A DNA stretch of 64,000 bases from Burkholderiales bacterium (GTDB lineage: Bacteria; Pseudomonadota; Gammaproteobacteria; Burkholderiales; Burkholderiaceae), in contig JAMFSK010000131.1 in the NCBI GenBank assembly GCA_026225235.1, positions 124,001 through 188,000 on the forward strand, read 5' to 3'. Position numbers and translations under genes: made by a program. Shown here one piece after another: positions 18,895 through 28,286 of the stretch (position 1 is the stretch's first letter; every line of letters begins with the position of its first letter). Below the pieces are notes generated by a model. That model saw only the letters and a program-made list of their open reading frames with translations. It was not told the origin of the DNA and ran no database searches.

Positions 18895-20418
18895 TCAGAC
18901 TGTCGCGACTGAAATCTTGCCGATCCTGGCTTGCCATTCTTTGGGTCCGGTCTGGTGGACCGACGTACCGTTTGAATCGACGGCTACCGTGACAGGCATG
19001 TCGTAGACGTCAAACTCGTAGATCGCTTCCATGCCGAGGTCTTCGAAGGCGATGACCTTGGCTGAGCGGATCGCTTTCGATACGAGGTAGGCGGCTCCGC
19101 CGACTGCCATAAGATAAGCAGCCTTGTGCTGGCGAATTGACTCGATCGCACCTGGGCCGCGCTCGGCCTTGCCGATCATCGAGATCAGGCCCGTCTCACC
19201 CAGCATCATGTCGGTGAACTTGTCCATGCGCGTGGACGTGGTCGGCCCGGCAGGCCCCACTGCTTCATCGCGCACCGGATCGACCGGACCCACGTAATAG
19301 ATGACGCGATTGGTAAAGTCGACAGGCAGTGTCTGGCCAGCGGCGAGCATGTCGGCGATACGCTGGTGGGCCGCATCGCGACCGGTGAGCATCTTGCCTG
19401 ACAGCAGCAACGTCTGGCCGGGCTTCCACGACGCCACCTCCTCGCGTGTCAGGGCGTTCAGGTCGACACGTGCGCTAGTCTCCGTGTTCGGCTCCCAGTT
19501 GACCTTGGGCCATGCATCGAGCGACGGCGGATCGAGCTTGGCAACACCCGAGCCGTCGAGTGTGAAATGCGCGTGACGCGTGGCCGCGCAGTTCGGAATG
19601 ATGGCGATGGGCTTGCTCGCGGCGTGGGTCGGCGCGGACATGATCTTCACGTCGAGCACGGTGGCCAGGCCCCCAAGGCCTTGTGCACCGATCCCGAGCG
19701 CGTTGACCTTTTCATACAGTTCGATGCGCAGTTCCTCGGCCCAGTCCTTCGGTCCGCGAGCGATCACGTCCTGAATGTCGATCGCATCCATCAGCGATTC
19801 CTTGGCCATGAGCATGGCCTTCTCGGCTGTACCGCCGATGCCGATACCGAGCATGCCCGGGGGACACCAGCCCGCACCCATGGTCGGCACGGTCTTGAGC
19901 ACCCAGTCGACGATTGAATCCGAAGGATTCAGCATGGCGAACTTCGACTTGTTTTCGGAGCCACCGCCTTTCGCCGCGACCTGCACATCGATCTTGTCAC
20001 CCGGCACGATCTCGTAGTGGATCACCGCAGGGGTGTTGTCTCGTGTGTTCTTGCGTGCGCCATGGGGCGGACTCACGATCGAAGCGCGCAGCACATTGTC
20101 CGGGTGCGAATAGCCGCGCCGTACCCCTTCGTTGATCATCTCCGTCACGCCCATCGTCGCGCCGTCCCAGCGAATGTCCATCCCGACTTTGACGAAGATC
20201 GTGACGATGCCGGTGTCCTGGCAAATCGGTCGACGACCTTCCGCACACATGCGGCTGTTGGTCAGGATCTGCGCAATCGCATCTTTCGCGGCAGGACTCT
20301 GCTCGAGCTCGTAGGCCCGCCCGAGCGCTTGGATGTAGTCGAGCGGATGGTAGTAGCTGATGTATTGCAGGGAATCTGCAATGCTCTGGATCAGGTCTTC
20401 CTGTTTGATGACGGTCAT
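18895..20418 (-). CDS. fumA: Class I fumarate hydratase (4Fe-4S)
   Basis: Oxygen-sensitive fumarase of the citric acid cycle (507 aa), converting fumarate to malate with an exposed [4Fe-4S] cluster. Candidate cluster cysteines are C66 (RPICQDTGI), C185 (GWCPPG) and C277 (IPNCAATRHAHF). KGGGSENKS and VGPAGPTTSTRMDKF are signature segments. The start MTVIKQEDLIQ at 20418 fits the family length; the 55-codon upstream extension lacks conservation. A monocistronic layout with iron genes beside it is plausible for an Fe-S enzyme. Confidence 0.95.
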   Translation of the reverse strand: MTVIKQEDLIQSIADSLQYISYYHPLDYIQALGRAYELEQSPAAKDAIAQILTNSRMCAEGRRPICQDTGIVTIFVKVGMDIRWDGATMGVTEMINEGVRRGYSHPDNVLRASIVSPPHGARKNTRDNTPAVIHYEIVPGDKIDVQVAAKGGGSENKSKFAMLNPSDSIVDWVLKTVPTMGAGWCPPGMLGIGIGGTAEKAMLMAKESLMDAIDIQDVIARGPKDWAEELRIELYEKVNALGIGAQGLGGLATVLDVKIMSAPTHAASKPIAIIPNCAATRHAHFTLDGSGVAKLDPPSLDAWPKVNWEPNTETSARVDLNALTREEVASWKPGQTLLLSGKMLTGRDAAHQRIADMLAAGQTLPVDFTNRVIYYVGPVDPVRDEAVGPAGPTTSTRMDKFTDMMLGETGLISMIGKAERGPGAIESIRQHKAAYLMAVGGAAYLVSKAIRSAKVIAFEDLGMEAIYEFDVYDMPVTVAVDSNGTSVHQTGPKEWQARIGKISVATV

Positions 20419-20619
20419 GACGATTGTGCTTGTGGGGAGCCAGGCGTATCGACGTGTGCGGTCGCCAAGCGAGTTTTTTTGGGGTAATTGGGTTGTATTC
20501 AGGCGAAAAAGCCGCCGGTTCCGGCGCCCGCCAGTAGAAAACGTGTGATTGTACCGTGACCCACTTTCGGAACGCGGCCACAATTGACGCTCAGTCTGGC
20601 TTCACTTCAGGCAATGTTT

Positions 20620-21510
20620 TCATGACGCCACCGGCGGGACATTGCGAGGCCGCATGCTGGCAATCGCGACGCCCGCGACGACACAGGCAAGCGCGACGCC
20701 GTGGGCGGTGGTTGGCCGCTCGCCCAGAAAGACGATGCCGTACGTGGCGGCAGCCACGGGGAGCACGGCGGTAAAGACGCCGGCCAATTGCCCAGGCACA
20801 TGCCTGATGCCCTTCATCCAGAGCCAGAACGAGAAGATGCTGGCCGACAACGCATACCAGATGACCAGCAGCCAGGTCTGCGTCGGCACGGCTGCGAAGT
20901 GGAACTCGCTCAACGAGGCAATCCCGAACGGCAACATCAGCAGCAGGCCAAAGCCGTGCGTATAGGCGCAGATGTCGATGGGCGACAGGGTTTGCGTGAG
21001 CCTTCGCGAAAGAATCACATAGGTCGACTCGCAGATGACCGCCCCGAGTACCATCAGGTTGCCGACCAGCGAACCCGTGCCGGTCTCGTTCGATTCGCGT
21101 GCGAATGTGACGACGATGACGCCGATGATGGCGAGGCCGATCGCGACGACAGCGCGAGGACCGGGACGCTCTTTGAGCAGCAGCCACGCAAGTAGGGCGA
21201 CAACCGCCGGAATCGTGCTGGTGATCACGCCTGCTGCGACCGCCGTGGTGCGATGCACGCCGCTCAGCATCAGGAGGGTGAACAGGAAAGTGCCGAAAAA
21301 AGCCTGCAAGAACAGGTTGATCCATTCGCCGCGCGAGACCCGGCGCATCTTCTCGGGCCGATAGAGCGGAAACAGCACGGCAACAGCGATCACAAAGCGC
21401 AGCAATGCAAACAGCAGGACCGGTACGATCACGACCACCGACTTGCCGATGCCGACATTGCTGCCGACCAGCAGCATGGCGGCGATCAAAAACAATACAT
21501 AACGGTTCAA
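20620..21510 (-). CDS. EamA/DMT-superfamily transporter
   Basis: 296-aa inner-membrane protein with ten predicted helices in two EamA halves (about 1-135 and 150-285), typical of drug/metabolite exporters such as RhaT/YdcZ relatives. The first half ends in LLLKERPG and the second in VFLGERPT, the conserved E-R-P end of each EamA repeat. Substrate unknown; many members export amino acids or derivatives. It stands alone, and the 480 bp beyond its start separate it from acs. Confidence 0.88.
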   Translation of the reverse strand: MNRYVLFLIAAMLLVGSNVGIGKSVVVIVPVLLFALLRFVIAVAVLFPLYRPEKMRRVSRGEWINLFLQAFFGTFLFTLLMLSGVHRTTAVAAGVITSTIPAVVALLAWLLLKERPGPRAVVAIGLAIIGVIVVTFARESNETGTGSLVGNLMVLGAVICESTYVILSRRLTQTLSPIDICAYTHGFGLLLMLPFGIASLSEFHFAAVPTQTWLLVIWYALSASIFSFWLWMKGIRHVPGQLAGVFTAVLPVAAATYGIVFLGERPTTAHGVALACVVAGVAIASMRPRNVPPVAS

Positions 21511-21988
21511 GGCATTACCCAGTTAAACGAAACACACAGATCGGATAGGATTGTAGGGGGAGCCCAGGCGGGGGTCTACCTGACCGAATGGCCAACATTC
21601 TGGCATGCAGCCGGGCGGCCCCGCGATGGTCGGACGAATACGCCGCGCTGGTTCATAGTCGGGTTGTGCTGGCGGATGGCGCGAGTGGCACGGGTGTTGT
21701 GTCGGCTGTCGAGCCGACCGAGGCGCCTCGCTTGTCTCTCGCGAGGCTTGAGGCCCGTGCAGTAAGGGATGGGTAAGCCTGCTGCCTTATCGTTGGCGGG
21801 CTTTTGCGCACCGTATTGTCCGTTCGGACTAGGCCATTTGGCAGAATGGCGGTGCAGCAAGGTAATGGAGACAATGGCGACAGATTCACCGTTCGCCATC
21901 CGGATGTGCAGCCGGGCCCCCCAAGGCCTGGTGGCAGGCTGTTCCGCCCGCGGGGCGGACGAGGCTTAATTCAAACAAGGGGCAGTAG
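21511..21988. other. Intergenic region upstream of acs
   Basis: 478 bases between the divergent DMT transporter and acs without a supportable gene. A short open frame at 21588-21776 (62 codons) shows no family features. A GC hairpin (TCCGCCC / GGGCGGA) around 21942-21958 is just upstream of the acs start and might affect its mRNA. No clear sigma-54 -24/-12 pair was found. Confidence 0.45.
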
Positions 21989-23971
21989 ATGTCTGCAATC
22001 GAATCGGTTCTGCAAGAGCACCGTATTTTCCACCCGCCCACAGAGCTGGTCGCGCAAGCCGCCATCTCCGGCATGGATGCCTATCTCGAGTTGGTGGCCG
22101 AAGCTGAACGCGACTACGAAGGGTTCTGGGCCCGGCTGGCGCGCGAGCAACTGGCGTGGAAAGTGCCGTTCACGAAGGTGCTCGACGAATCGAATGCACC
22201 CTTCTACAAGTGGTTTGAAGACGGCAAGCTCAACGTTTCCTATAACTGCCTCGACCGGCATGTCGAAGCGGGCCGCGGCGAACGCACCGCAATCGTATTC
22301 GAGTCCGACGACGGCATCGAGACGCGCGTGAGCTACCAGGAGTTGCTCGATCGCGTGAGCCGGCTCGCCAATGGCTTGCGCGGACTCGGCGTGAAGGCCG
22401 GCGATCGCGTGATCATCTATATGCCGATGTCGATCGAAGGCATTACCGCGATGCAGGCCTGCGCGCGAATCGGCGCGACGCACTCGGTCGTGTTCGGCGG
22501 GTTCTCCTCGAAGTCGCTGCACGAGCGCATTGTTGATGCGGGTGCCGTTGCCGTGATCACGGCCGATGAGCAGATTCGCGGCGGGAAAACCTTGCCGCTC
22601 AAGTCGATCGTCGACGAAGCGCTGCAACTTGAAGGCGCCGATGTCGTTCAGGACGTGATCGTCTATCGTCGCACCGGCGGCAAGGTGAACTGGGTCGAAT
22701 CGCGCGATATCGATCTCAAGGCGCTCGTCGATACTCAGCCGGCCGTATGCGAGCCCGAATGGGTCGGCGCCGAGCATCCGCTTTTCATTCTGTACACGTC
22801 GGGATCGACCGGCAAGCCCAAGGGCGTCGTGCACAGCACGGGCGGTTATCTGCTCTGGGCTTCGCTGACTATGCGCTGGTCGTTCGACATCAAGCCGTCG
22901 GACGTGTTCTGGTGTACCGCCGACATCGGCTGGGTCACCGGCCATACGTACATCGCGTATGGACCGACCGCCGTGGGGGCGACCCAGATCGTATTCGAGG
23001 GCGTACCGACCTATCCGAATGCAGGGCGCTTCTGGGACATGATCCAGAAGCACAAGGTCACGATTTTCTATACGGCGCCGACCGCGATCCGCTCGCTGAT
23101 CAAGGCGTCGGATGCCGACGCGAAAGTCCACCCGCGCAGCTATGACCTGTCATCGCTGCGAATCCTGGGGACTGTCGGTGAGCCGATCAATCCCGAAGCT
23201 TGGATGTGGTATCACACCGAAGTCGGCGGAGGGCGCAGTCCCGTAATCGACACGTTCTGGCAGACCGAGACGGGCGGCCACGTGATCACGCCGTTGCCAG
23301 GCGTTACGCCTCTTGTGCCGGGCTCGTGCACGCTGCCGCTACCCGGCATCATCGCGGCCATCGTCGATGAAGCGGGTGGCGATGTTGCAAACGGGCAGGG
23401 CGGCATCCTCGTGATCAAGCGCCCCTGGCCGTCGATGATCCGCAATATCTGGAACGATCCGGAACGATTCAAGAAGAGCTATTTCCCCGAGGAACTCGGT
23501 GGCCATCTCTACCTCGCCGGTGACGGTGCGGTACGGGACGCGGAGCGCGGCTATTTCACGATCATGGGTCGCATCGACGACGTGCTGAACGTCGCAGGGC
23601 ACCGGATGGGCACGATGGAAATCGAGTCGGCATTGGTCTCGAATCCGCTCGTTGCCGAGGCAGCCGTGGTGGGACGCCCCGACGATACGACCGGTGAAGC
23701 CATCTGCGCATTTGTCGTACTCAAACGCACACGTCCGGTCGGCGACGAAGCGACCAAGATTGCGAACGAACTGCGTGCATGGGTCGCCAAGGAAATTGGT
23801 CCGATTGCGAAGCCCAAGGACATCCGCTTCGGTGAGAATCTGCCGAAGACCCGTTCCGGCAAGATCATGCGTCGTCTGCTGCGTTCACTGGCCAAGGGAG
23901 AAACGATCACCCAGGACGTCTCGACCCTCGAGAATCCGGCAATCCTCGACCAGCTCGGCGAAGCGAGATAA
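21989..23971 (+). CDS. acs: Acetyl-CoA synthetase
   Basis: AMP-forming acetate:CoA ligase (660 aa) activating acetate to acetyl-CoA. The phosphate-binding motif [11 protein letters not shown] starts near residue 268, [10 protein letters not shown] is the adenine/acetate pocket, and [11 protein letters not shown] carries the catalytic, acetylation-regulated lysine near residue 625. The ATG follows GGGGCAGTAG. Two membrane genes follow closely (DUF4212 at 12 bp, then the sodium symporter), the usual layout for acetate or short monocarboxylate uptake coupled to activation. Confidence 0.97.
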   Translation: MSAIESVLQEHRIFHPPTELVAQAAISGMDAYLELVAEAERDYEGFWARLAREQLAWKVPFTKVLDESNAPFYKWFEDGKLNVSYNCLDRHVEAGRGERTAIVFESDDGIETRVSYQELLDRVSRLANGLRGLGVKAGDRVIIYMPMSIEGITAMQACARIGATHSVVFGGFSSKSLHERIVDAGAVAVITADEQIRGGKTLPLKSIVDEALQLEGADVVQDVIVYRRTGGKVNWVESRDIDLKALVDTQPAVCEPEWVGAEHPLFILYTSGSTGKPKGVVHSTGGYLLWASLTMRWSFDIKPSDVFWCTADIGWVTGHTYIAYGPTAVGATQIVFEGVPTYPNAGRFWDMIQKHKVTIFYTAPTAIRSLIKASDADAKVHPRSYDLSSLRILGTVGEPINPEAWMWYHTEVGGGRSPVIDTFWQTETGGHVITPLPGVTPLVPGSCTLPLPGIIAAIVDEAGGDVANGQGGILVIKRPWPSMIRNIWNDPERFKKSYFPEELGGHLYLAGDGAVRDAERGYFTIMGRIDDVLNVAGHRMGTMEIESALVSNPLVAEAAVVGRPDDTTGEAICAFVVLKRTRPVGDEATKIANELRAWVAKEIGPIAKPKDIRFGENLPKTRSGKIMRRLLRSLAKGETITQDVSTLENPAILDQLGEAR

Positions 23972-23982
23972 GCGCTCCTGCT

Positions 23983-24360
23983 ATGCGGCCCTACGCGGCA
24001 GAGACCGCTGCGCGCATCGACAATCTGTCGCGTGCGCGGCGGGACTACTGGCGGTTCAACGTGCGCCTTATCGTCGCCTTGCTTGCGTTCGGCGCGCTCG
24101 TGTCGTTCGGCGTGCCACTAGTCGCTGGGCAGTTGAAGTCGATCCGTTTCGCAGGCTGGTCGCTGCCGTTCTACATGGGCGCACAGGGGGCGATCATTGT
24201 TTATCTCGCCCTGGTCCTGATCTATATCGTTGCGATGAACGGTGCGGACCGCCGTCTGCAGCAGGCCATCAATATGCACAGAGGTGGAGCCGCGTCCGGA
24301 TCCGGGCTGGGACCCGAAGTGACTTCTGAAGGTGAGTCAGGCAAACCGATCGACCCATGA
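23983..24360 (+). CDS. DUF4212 small subunit of a sodium:solute symporter
   Basis: 125-aa membrane protein with two helices (about 27-47 and 63-85) flanked by ARRDYWRFNVRLI and the Gly/Ser-rich C-terminus. This is the DUF4212 family, almost always encoded directly before a VC_2705-type sodium/solute symporter and probably its accessory subunit. Here the stop overlaps the symporter start (ATGA), so the two are coupled in translation. The position behind acs suggests a role in acetate or related carboxylate uptake. Confidence 0.88.
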   Translation: MRPYAAETAARIDNLSRARRDYWRFNVRLIVALLAFGALVSFGVPLVAGQLKSIRFAGWSLPFYMGAQGAIIVYLALVLIYIVAMNGADRRLQQAINMHRGGAASGSGLGPEVTSEGESGKPIDP

Positions 24361-26375
24361 ACGAGACGCAAAGGCTGCTCCGCAACTACGCGCTTTTCAC
24401 CCTTGGCTTTCTCGCGTTTATCGCCATCCTCGCGCACATTGAGAAGATCAACGGAGCCGGGGTCTGGATCGGGTATTTGTTCCTGTTCCTGACGATCGCA
24501 GTCTATGCATTGATCGGTGTCTTCTCGAGAACGTCGGACCTCGTTGAATACTATGTAGCGGGGCGTCGTGTGCCCGCCGTTCTGAACGGCATGGCGACGG
24601 CGGCCGACTGGCTGTCCGCAGCCTCCTTCATTGGCCTCGCGGGATCGCTGTACGCGACGGGTTATAACGCGCTCGCCTACGTGATGGGATGGACTGGCGG
24701 CTACTGTCTCGTCGCACTCCTGCTCGCGCCTTACGTGCGCAAGATGGGCCGCTACACCTTGCCCGACTTTCTCGCGACCCGCTACAGCAGCAACATCGTG
24801 CGGGGCATCGCTGTGTTCGCGACCATCCTTTGTTCGTTCGTCTATCTTGTCGCACAGATCCAGGGTGTAGGTTTAATCGCGACGCGCTTTATCGGCGTGG
24901 ATTTTTCGATCGGGATCTTTTGCGGTCTGGCCGGCATTCTCGTCTGTTCGTTTCTCGGTGGGATGCGCGCCGTTACCTGGACCCAGGTCGCGCAATACAT
25001 CATCCTGATTACGGCCTTCCTGCTGCCCGTTTCATTGATCGCGAATCAGCAGGGGCTCGGTTATCTGCCTCAATTGAACTACGGCCACCTGATGGAACGT
25101 GTCGAGTCGATCGAGGGCGCATTGCGGGAACAGCCAGCCGAACAGGCCATACGTGACTACTACCGTCGACGCGCGCAATCCGTCGACGAACGCATTGCTG
25201 AGCTGCCTGCCTCATATGGGCGAGAGCGGGCTGCCTTGGTCGATCGTGTGGCGACCCTGCGTCGGCGGAATGGACCGCTACGTGAGATCGACGCTCTCGA
25301 AACTGAAGTCGGCAATTTCCCTCGCGATCCACTTGATGCGGTAACCCGCTGGACTGCAGAGCGTGACGAATTGCTTGCTCGCGCCGAGGCTTCCGTCCCG
25401 ATGAGTGAGCCGTTCCCTGCCCAGAGCGACAAGGCCCAACGCAGCAACAGGCTTAACTTTCTCGCCCTGCTGTTGTGTTTATCGCTCGGCACAGCGAGCC
25501 TCCCGCATATCCTGACCCGCTACAACACAACCCGCTCAGTCGCGGCTGCCCGTCGCTCGGTCGGCTGGACCTTGTTCTTCGTCGCCTTGTTCTACGTGAC
25601 CGTGCCGGTACTCGCGGTCCTCATCAAGTTCGACATCTTGAATTCCCTCATTGGTCATCGCTTCGATGAACTGCCTCAATGGGTGATTCAGTGGAGCCGC
25701 GTTGAGCCATCGCTGCTGAGGCTCGATGATGTCTATGGAGATGGCGTTGTCCATTGGGCGGGACTTTCGATACAGCCCGATATGATTGTGTTGGCGGCAC
25801 CGGAGATTGCGGGCCTGCCTTATGTGTTTTCCGGCTTGATCGCGGCGGGCGCGCTCGCTGCTGCGCTATCGACCGCGGACGGTCTGTTGCTGACGATCTC
25901 CAATGCCCTGTCGCATGACGTCTATTACTACCTCGTGGATCCAAGCGCGAGCAGCCAGAAGCGCGTTGCCATGTCGAAGTTCGTGCTGCTGGGTGTCGCG
26001 TTGCTGGCCTCGTACATGGCCTCGCTAAAGACCGGGAACATCCTGTTTCTGGTGGGCGCCGCGTTTTCGCTGGCGGCGTCAAGCTTGTTCCCCGCCCTGG
26101 TTCTTGGCATTTTCTGGAAGCGCATGACCCGCACGGGCGCGATCCTTGGCATGCTGACCGGGCTGGTGGTGTGCGTCTATTACATCGTCACGACCTATCC
26201 GCTCCTGACGCGGGTGACGGGCTTTACCGGGCCACGGTGGTTTGGCATCGAGCCCATCGCGTCGGGAGCCTTTGGGGTGCCTGCGGGTTTTGCTGTGGCT
26301 GTCCTGGCGAGCCTGCTTGATAGGCGGCCGGATGAGCGCACGCTTGCCTTGGTCGATCATTTACGTGAACCGTAA
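24357..26375 (+). CDS. Sodium:solute symporter, VC_2705 subfamily
   Basis: 672-aa SSS-family permease with about 13 helices. SAASFIGLAGSLYATGYNALAY and TADGLLLTISNALSHD are family segments forming the Na+ and substrate sites. Between helices, about residues 245-365 form a hydrophilic, Arg/Glu-rich, helix-prone insert that ordinary SSS members such as ActP lack. Transcribed with acs and the DUF4212 subunit, so acetate, propionate or pyruvate are likely substrates (inference from context). Ends 42 bp before tRNA-Ser. Confidence 0.9.
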   Translation: MNETQRLLRNYALFTLGFLAFIAILAHIEKINGAGVWIGYLFLFLTIAVYALIGVFSRTSDLVEYYVAGRRVPAVLNGMATAADWLSAASFIGLAGSLYATGYNALAYVMGWTGGYCLVALLLAPYVRKMGRYTLPDFLATRYSSNIVRGIAVFATILCSFVYLVAQIQGVGLIATRFIGVDFSIGIFCGLAGILVCSFLGGMRAVTWTQVAQYIILITAFLLPVSLIANQQGLGYLPQLNYGHLMERVESIEGALREQPAEQAIRDYYRRRAQSVDERIAELPASYGRERAALVDRVATLRRRNGPLREIDALETEVGNFPRDPLDAVTRWTAERDELLARAEASVPMSEPFPAQSDKAQRSNRLNFLALLLCLSLGTASLPHILTRYNTTRSVAAARRSVGWTLFFVALFYVTVPVLAVLIKFDILNSLIGHRFDELPQWVIQWSRVEPSLLRLDDVYGDGVVHWAGLSIQPDMIVLAAPEIAGLPYVFSGLIAAGALAAALSTADGLLLTISNALSHDVYYYLVDPSASSQKRVAMSKFVLLGVALLASYMASLKTGNILFLVGAAFSLAASSLFPALVLGIFWKRMTRTGAILGMLTGLVVCVYYIVTTYPLLTRVTGFTGPRWFGIEPIASGAFGVPAGFAVAVLASLLDRRPDERTLALVDHLREP

Positions 26376-26400
26376 GTGTCGCAAACGGGTTTGATGCTGA

Positions 26401-26406
26401 TATAAT
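26401..26406 (+). promoter_or_regulatory. -10 element of the tRNA-Ser promoter
   Basis: A perfect TATAAT, 11 bases before the mature tRNA 5' end. A matching -35 is weak (TGTCGC, 18 bp upstream). Confidence 0.6.
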
Positions 26407-26417
26407 CAGTGGTTCAC

Positions 26418-26507
26418 GGAGAGGTGGATGAGCGGTTGAAGTCGCACGCCTGGAAAGCGTGTATAGGGTCAAACCTATCCGGGGTTCGAATCCCCGTCTC
26501 TCCGCCA
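26418..26507 (+). tRNA. tRNA-Ser (GGA)
   Basis: 90-nt class II tRNA with encoded CCA. The acceptor stem GGAGAGG pairs with TCTCTCC (last pair G-T), discriminator G. The anticodon arm is CACGC-CTGGAAA-GCGTG with anticodon GGA at 26452-26454. A long variable arm (TATAGGGTCAAACCTAT) precedes the T arm CGGGG-TTCGAAT-CCCCG. Reads UCC and UCU codons. No duplicated 3' end or integrase gene was seen, so there is no sign of an inserted island here. Confidence 0.97.
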
Positions 26508-26591
26508 CAAAACATAGTCGAATCAAGTGCTTGGTTTTCGAGGTTGTCCAGACATTGGGCGGCATACACCTCGATTCGTCGCGCTCACCAC

Positions 26592-27995
26592 CTACACGAG
26601 ACGCAACGCGCGCCTCGTGCGATGCGAAACGATCCTAGCCAGCGCCACCGAAGCCAACCGCACCCGCAGACTATCTGCCCGGCTCGTCAAAATAATCGGC
26701 AGACGCGCGCCAAGCACGAGCCCTGCTGCATCCGCACCACCAAAATACATCAATTGCTTCGCAAGCATGTTGCCTGCCTCCAGGTCGGGCACAAGCAGAA
26801 TGTCCGCCTGCCCCGAGACGGGCGAAACGATGCCCTTCGTCTTTGTCGCCGCGAGGCTGATGGCATTGTCGAAAGCGAGTGGGCCATCGACAAGCGCGCC
26901 GCGAATCTGCCCCCGGGCTGCCATCACAGTAAGCGCGGCAGCATCCAGCGTGGTGGGCATGCGGGCACTGACAGTCTCCACAGCGGCGAGCACGGCCACG
27001 CGCGGCTGTTCGATGCCAAGCAAGTGCAGCAGGTCAATCGCGTTCTGACAGATATCGCGTTTCTCCTCGAGCGAAGGCGTGACGTTGACAGCGGCGTCTG
27101 TGATGAACAAGGGCTTCGAATACGCCGGTACGTCCATCGCGTAAACGTGGCTGATGCGCCGTCCCGTGCGTAGACCCGACGCCGAGCTCACGATCCGCGC
27201 AAGTAGTTCGCTGGTTTCGAGGCTCCCCTTCATCAACGCAGCCACTTGGCCTGCCGCACCCATTTCGACAGCACGCGCCGCAGCCGCGTGGCTATGTTCA
27301 ACTGCTTCGATGGTTACCCCATCAAGGCTCACCTGTGCCAGCTCAGCAGCCGCCCTGATCTTCGCTTCTGGTCCGATCAGCACGGGGTCGATCATTCCTT
27401 CATTGCGCGCCTCGATCGCGGCCATGATCGTCTCCGCGGAACAGGGGTGGACAACGGCCGTGCGCAAGGAGGGCAGCGCCTGGGCTTCGCGGATGAAGGA
27501 ATCGTAACGATCGTGCGTTCGCACCGAGACATCCGGTCGCGTGATCTGCGGCCAGATAACGCGCTCAGCCGGTGCAATCACGGTGGCTACACCGAGCAGG
27601 ACTATCTCGCCCCGCTGGTTGGCGCAATGTGTATCGAGCAGCACGATCCGCTTGTCCGCGCGCTTCTCTCTCACAGTCACTGTTGCGGTCACGGCATCGC
27701 CCGGTACGACCGGGTGCCGGAACTGCAGGTTCTGATCGAGGTAGATCGTGCCGGGTCCGGGCAGTTTCGTGCCCAGCAGCGCGGAGATCAGGCCCGCCGT
27801 CCACATGCCCTGCATGACGACATGGCCGAAGACGTCGTGAGCGGCGAAGGCGGCATCGACGTGCGTGGGATTGAAGTCACCGGACATCGCGGCGAACAAC
27901 TGGATGTCGTCGAGCCCGGCGACACGCACGAGCGAGGCGGACTCCTCGATCGCGAGTTCATCGAAGGTGCGGTTGTGAAGGAGATGGTCGTCCAT
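26592..27995 (-). CDS. MaoC-like enoyl-CoA hydratase / phosphate acetyltransferase fusion
   Basis: 467-aa two-domain protein. Residues ~10-150 are a MaoC/hot-dog hydratase domain (FAAMSGDFNPTHVDAAFA carries the catalytic Asp and His; VVMQGMWTAGLISALLG follows). Residues ~165-467 are a phosphate acetyl/butyryltransferase domain (RISHVYAMDVP, ADILLVPDLEAGNMLAKQL). Such fusions are known in Burkholderia and relatives, usually beside acetate kinase; ackA is not adjacent here. It likely forms acyl phosphates from acyl-CoA for fermentation or links to PHB metabolism. A perfect FNR/ANR-type site lies upstream. Confidence 0.9.
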   Translation of the reverse strand: MDDHLLHNRTFDELAIEESASLVRVAGLDDIQLFAAMSGDFNPTHVDAAFAAHDVFGHVVMQGMWTAGLISALLGTKLPGPGTIYLDQNLQFRHPVVPGDAVTATVTVREKRADKRIVLLDTHCANQRGEIVLLGVATVIAPAERVIWPQITRPDVSVRTHDRYDSFIREAQALPSLRTAVVHPCSAETIMAAIEARNEGMIDPVLIGPEAKIRAAAELAQVSLDGVTIEAVEHSHAAAARAVEMGAAGQVAALMKGSLETSELLARIVSSASGLRTGRRISHVYAMDVPAYSKPLFITDAAVNVTPSLEEKRDICQNAIDLLHLLGIEQPRVAVLAAVETVSARMPTTLDAAALTVMAARGQIRGALVDGPLAFDNAISLAATKTKGIVSPVSGQADILLVPDLEAGNMLAKQLMYFGGADAAGLVLGARLPIILTSRADSLRVRLASVALARIVSHRTRRALRLV

Positions 27996-28161
27996 GGGTC
28001 GCTCTCAGGGCTAGATCACGCAGGTGCCGAGTGCGTAGGGAAGGGCAGGCATGCTGCGGGGTCATTTGCCACGATGAGCAATTTAGCGCACTCGCCGCAC
28101 TGCGGAGCTGCGCCGCTCTCCCGCATTCGACTCACTCTAACTTCTGGGCGAAGAGCGAGCC

Positions 28162-28175
28162 TTGATCTGCATCAA
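28162..28175 (-). promoter_or_regulatory. FNR/ANR-type box upstream of the MaoC-PTA gene
   Basis: TTGATCTGCATCAA matches the FNR/ANR consensus TTGAT-N4-ATCAA exactly. It lies 167 bp upstream of the MaoC-PTA start in the 291-bp gap between that gene and the end of the LysR gene at 28287, both on the minus strand. Low-oxygen activation of this gene fits a fermentative acetyl-phosphate role. I see no gene in the gap itself. Confidence 0.7.
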
Positions 28176-28286
28176 GCGCCGGCTTGCCGAGGTAGAAAGC
28201 GTTCGATGGGAAACCTGTCGCAGGAAGTGTCCGATCACGACCGGCCTCTCGCAAGCGATTGACCTGGCAACCCGCCTCCTCCCGAA

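Noticed and set aside
21830..21960. Sigma-54 promoter upstream of acs
   Set aside because: TGGCA-like elements occur, but the GG-to-GC spacing does not fit the required -24/-12 geometry.
21971..23131. 386-codon frame antisense to acs
   Set aside because: Mirror of a clear acetyl-CoA synthetase; no ribosome-binding site or recognisable domain.
26418..26591. Integration site (island attachment) at tRNA-Ser
   Set aside because: No integrase, no repeat of the tRNA 3' end and no change in gene character downstream.
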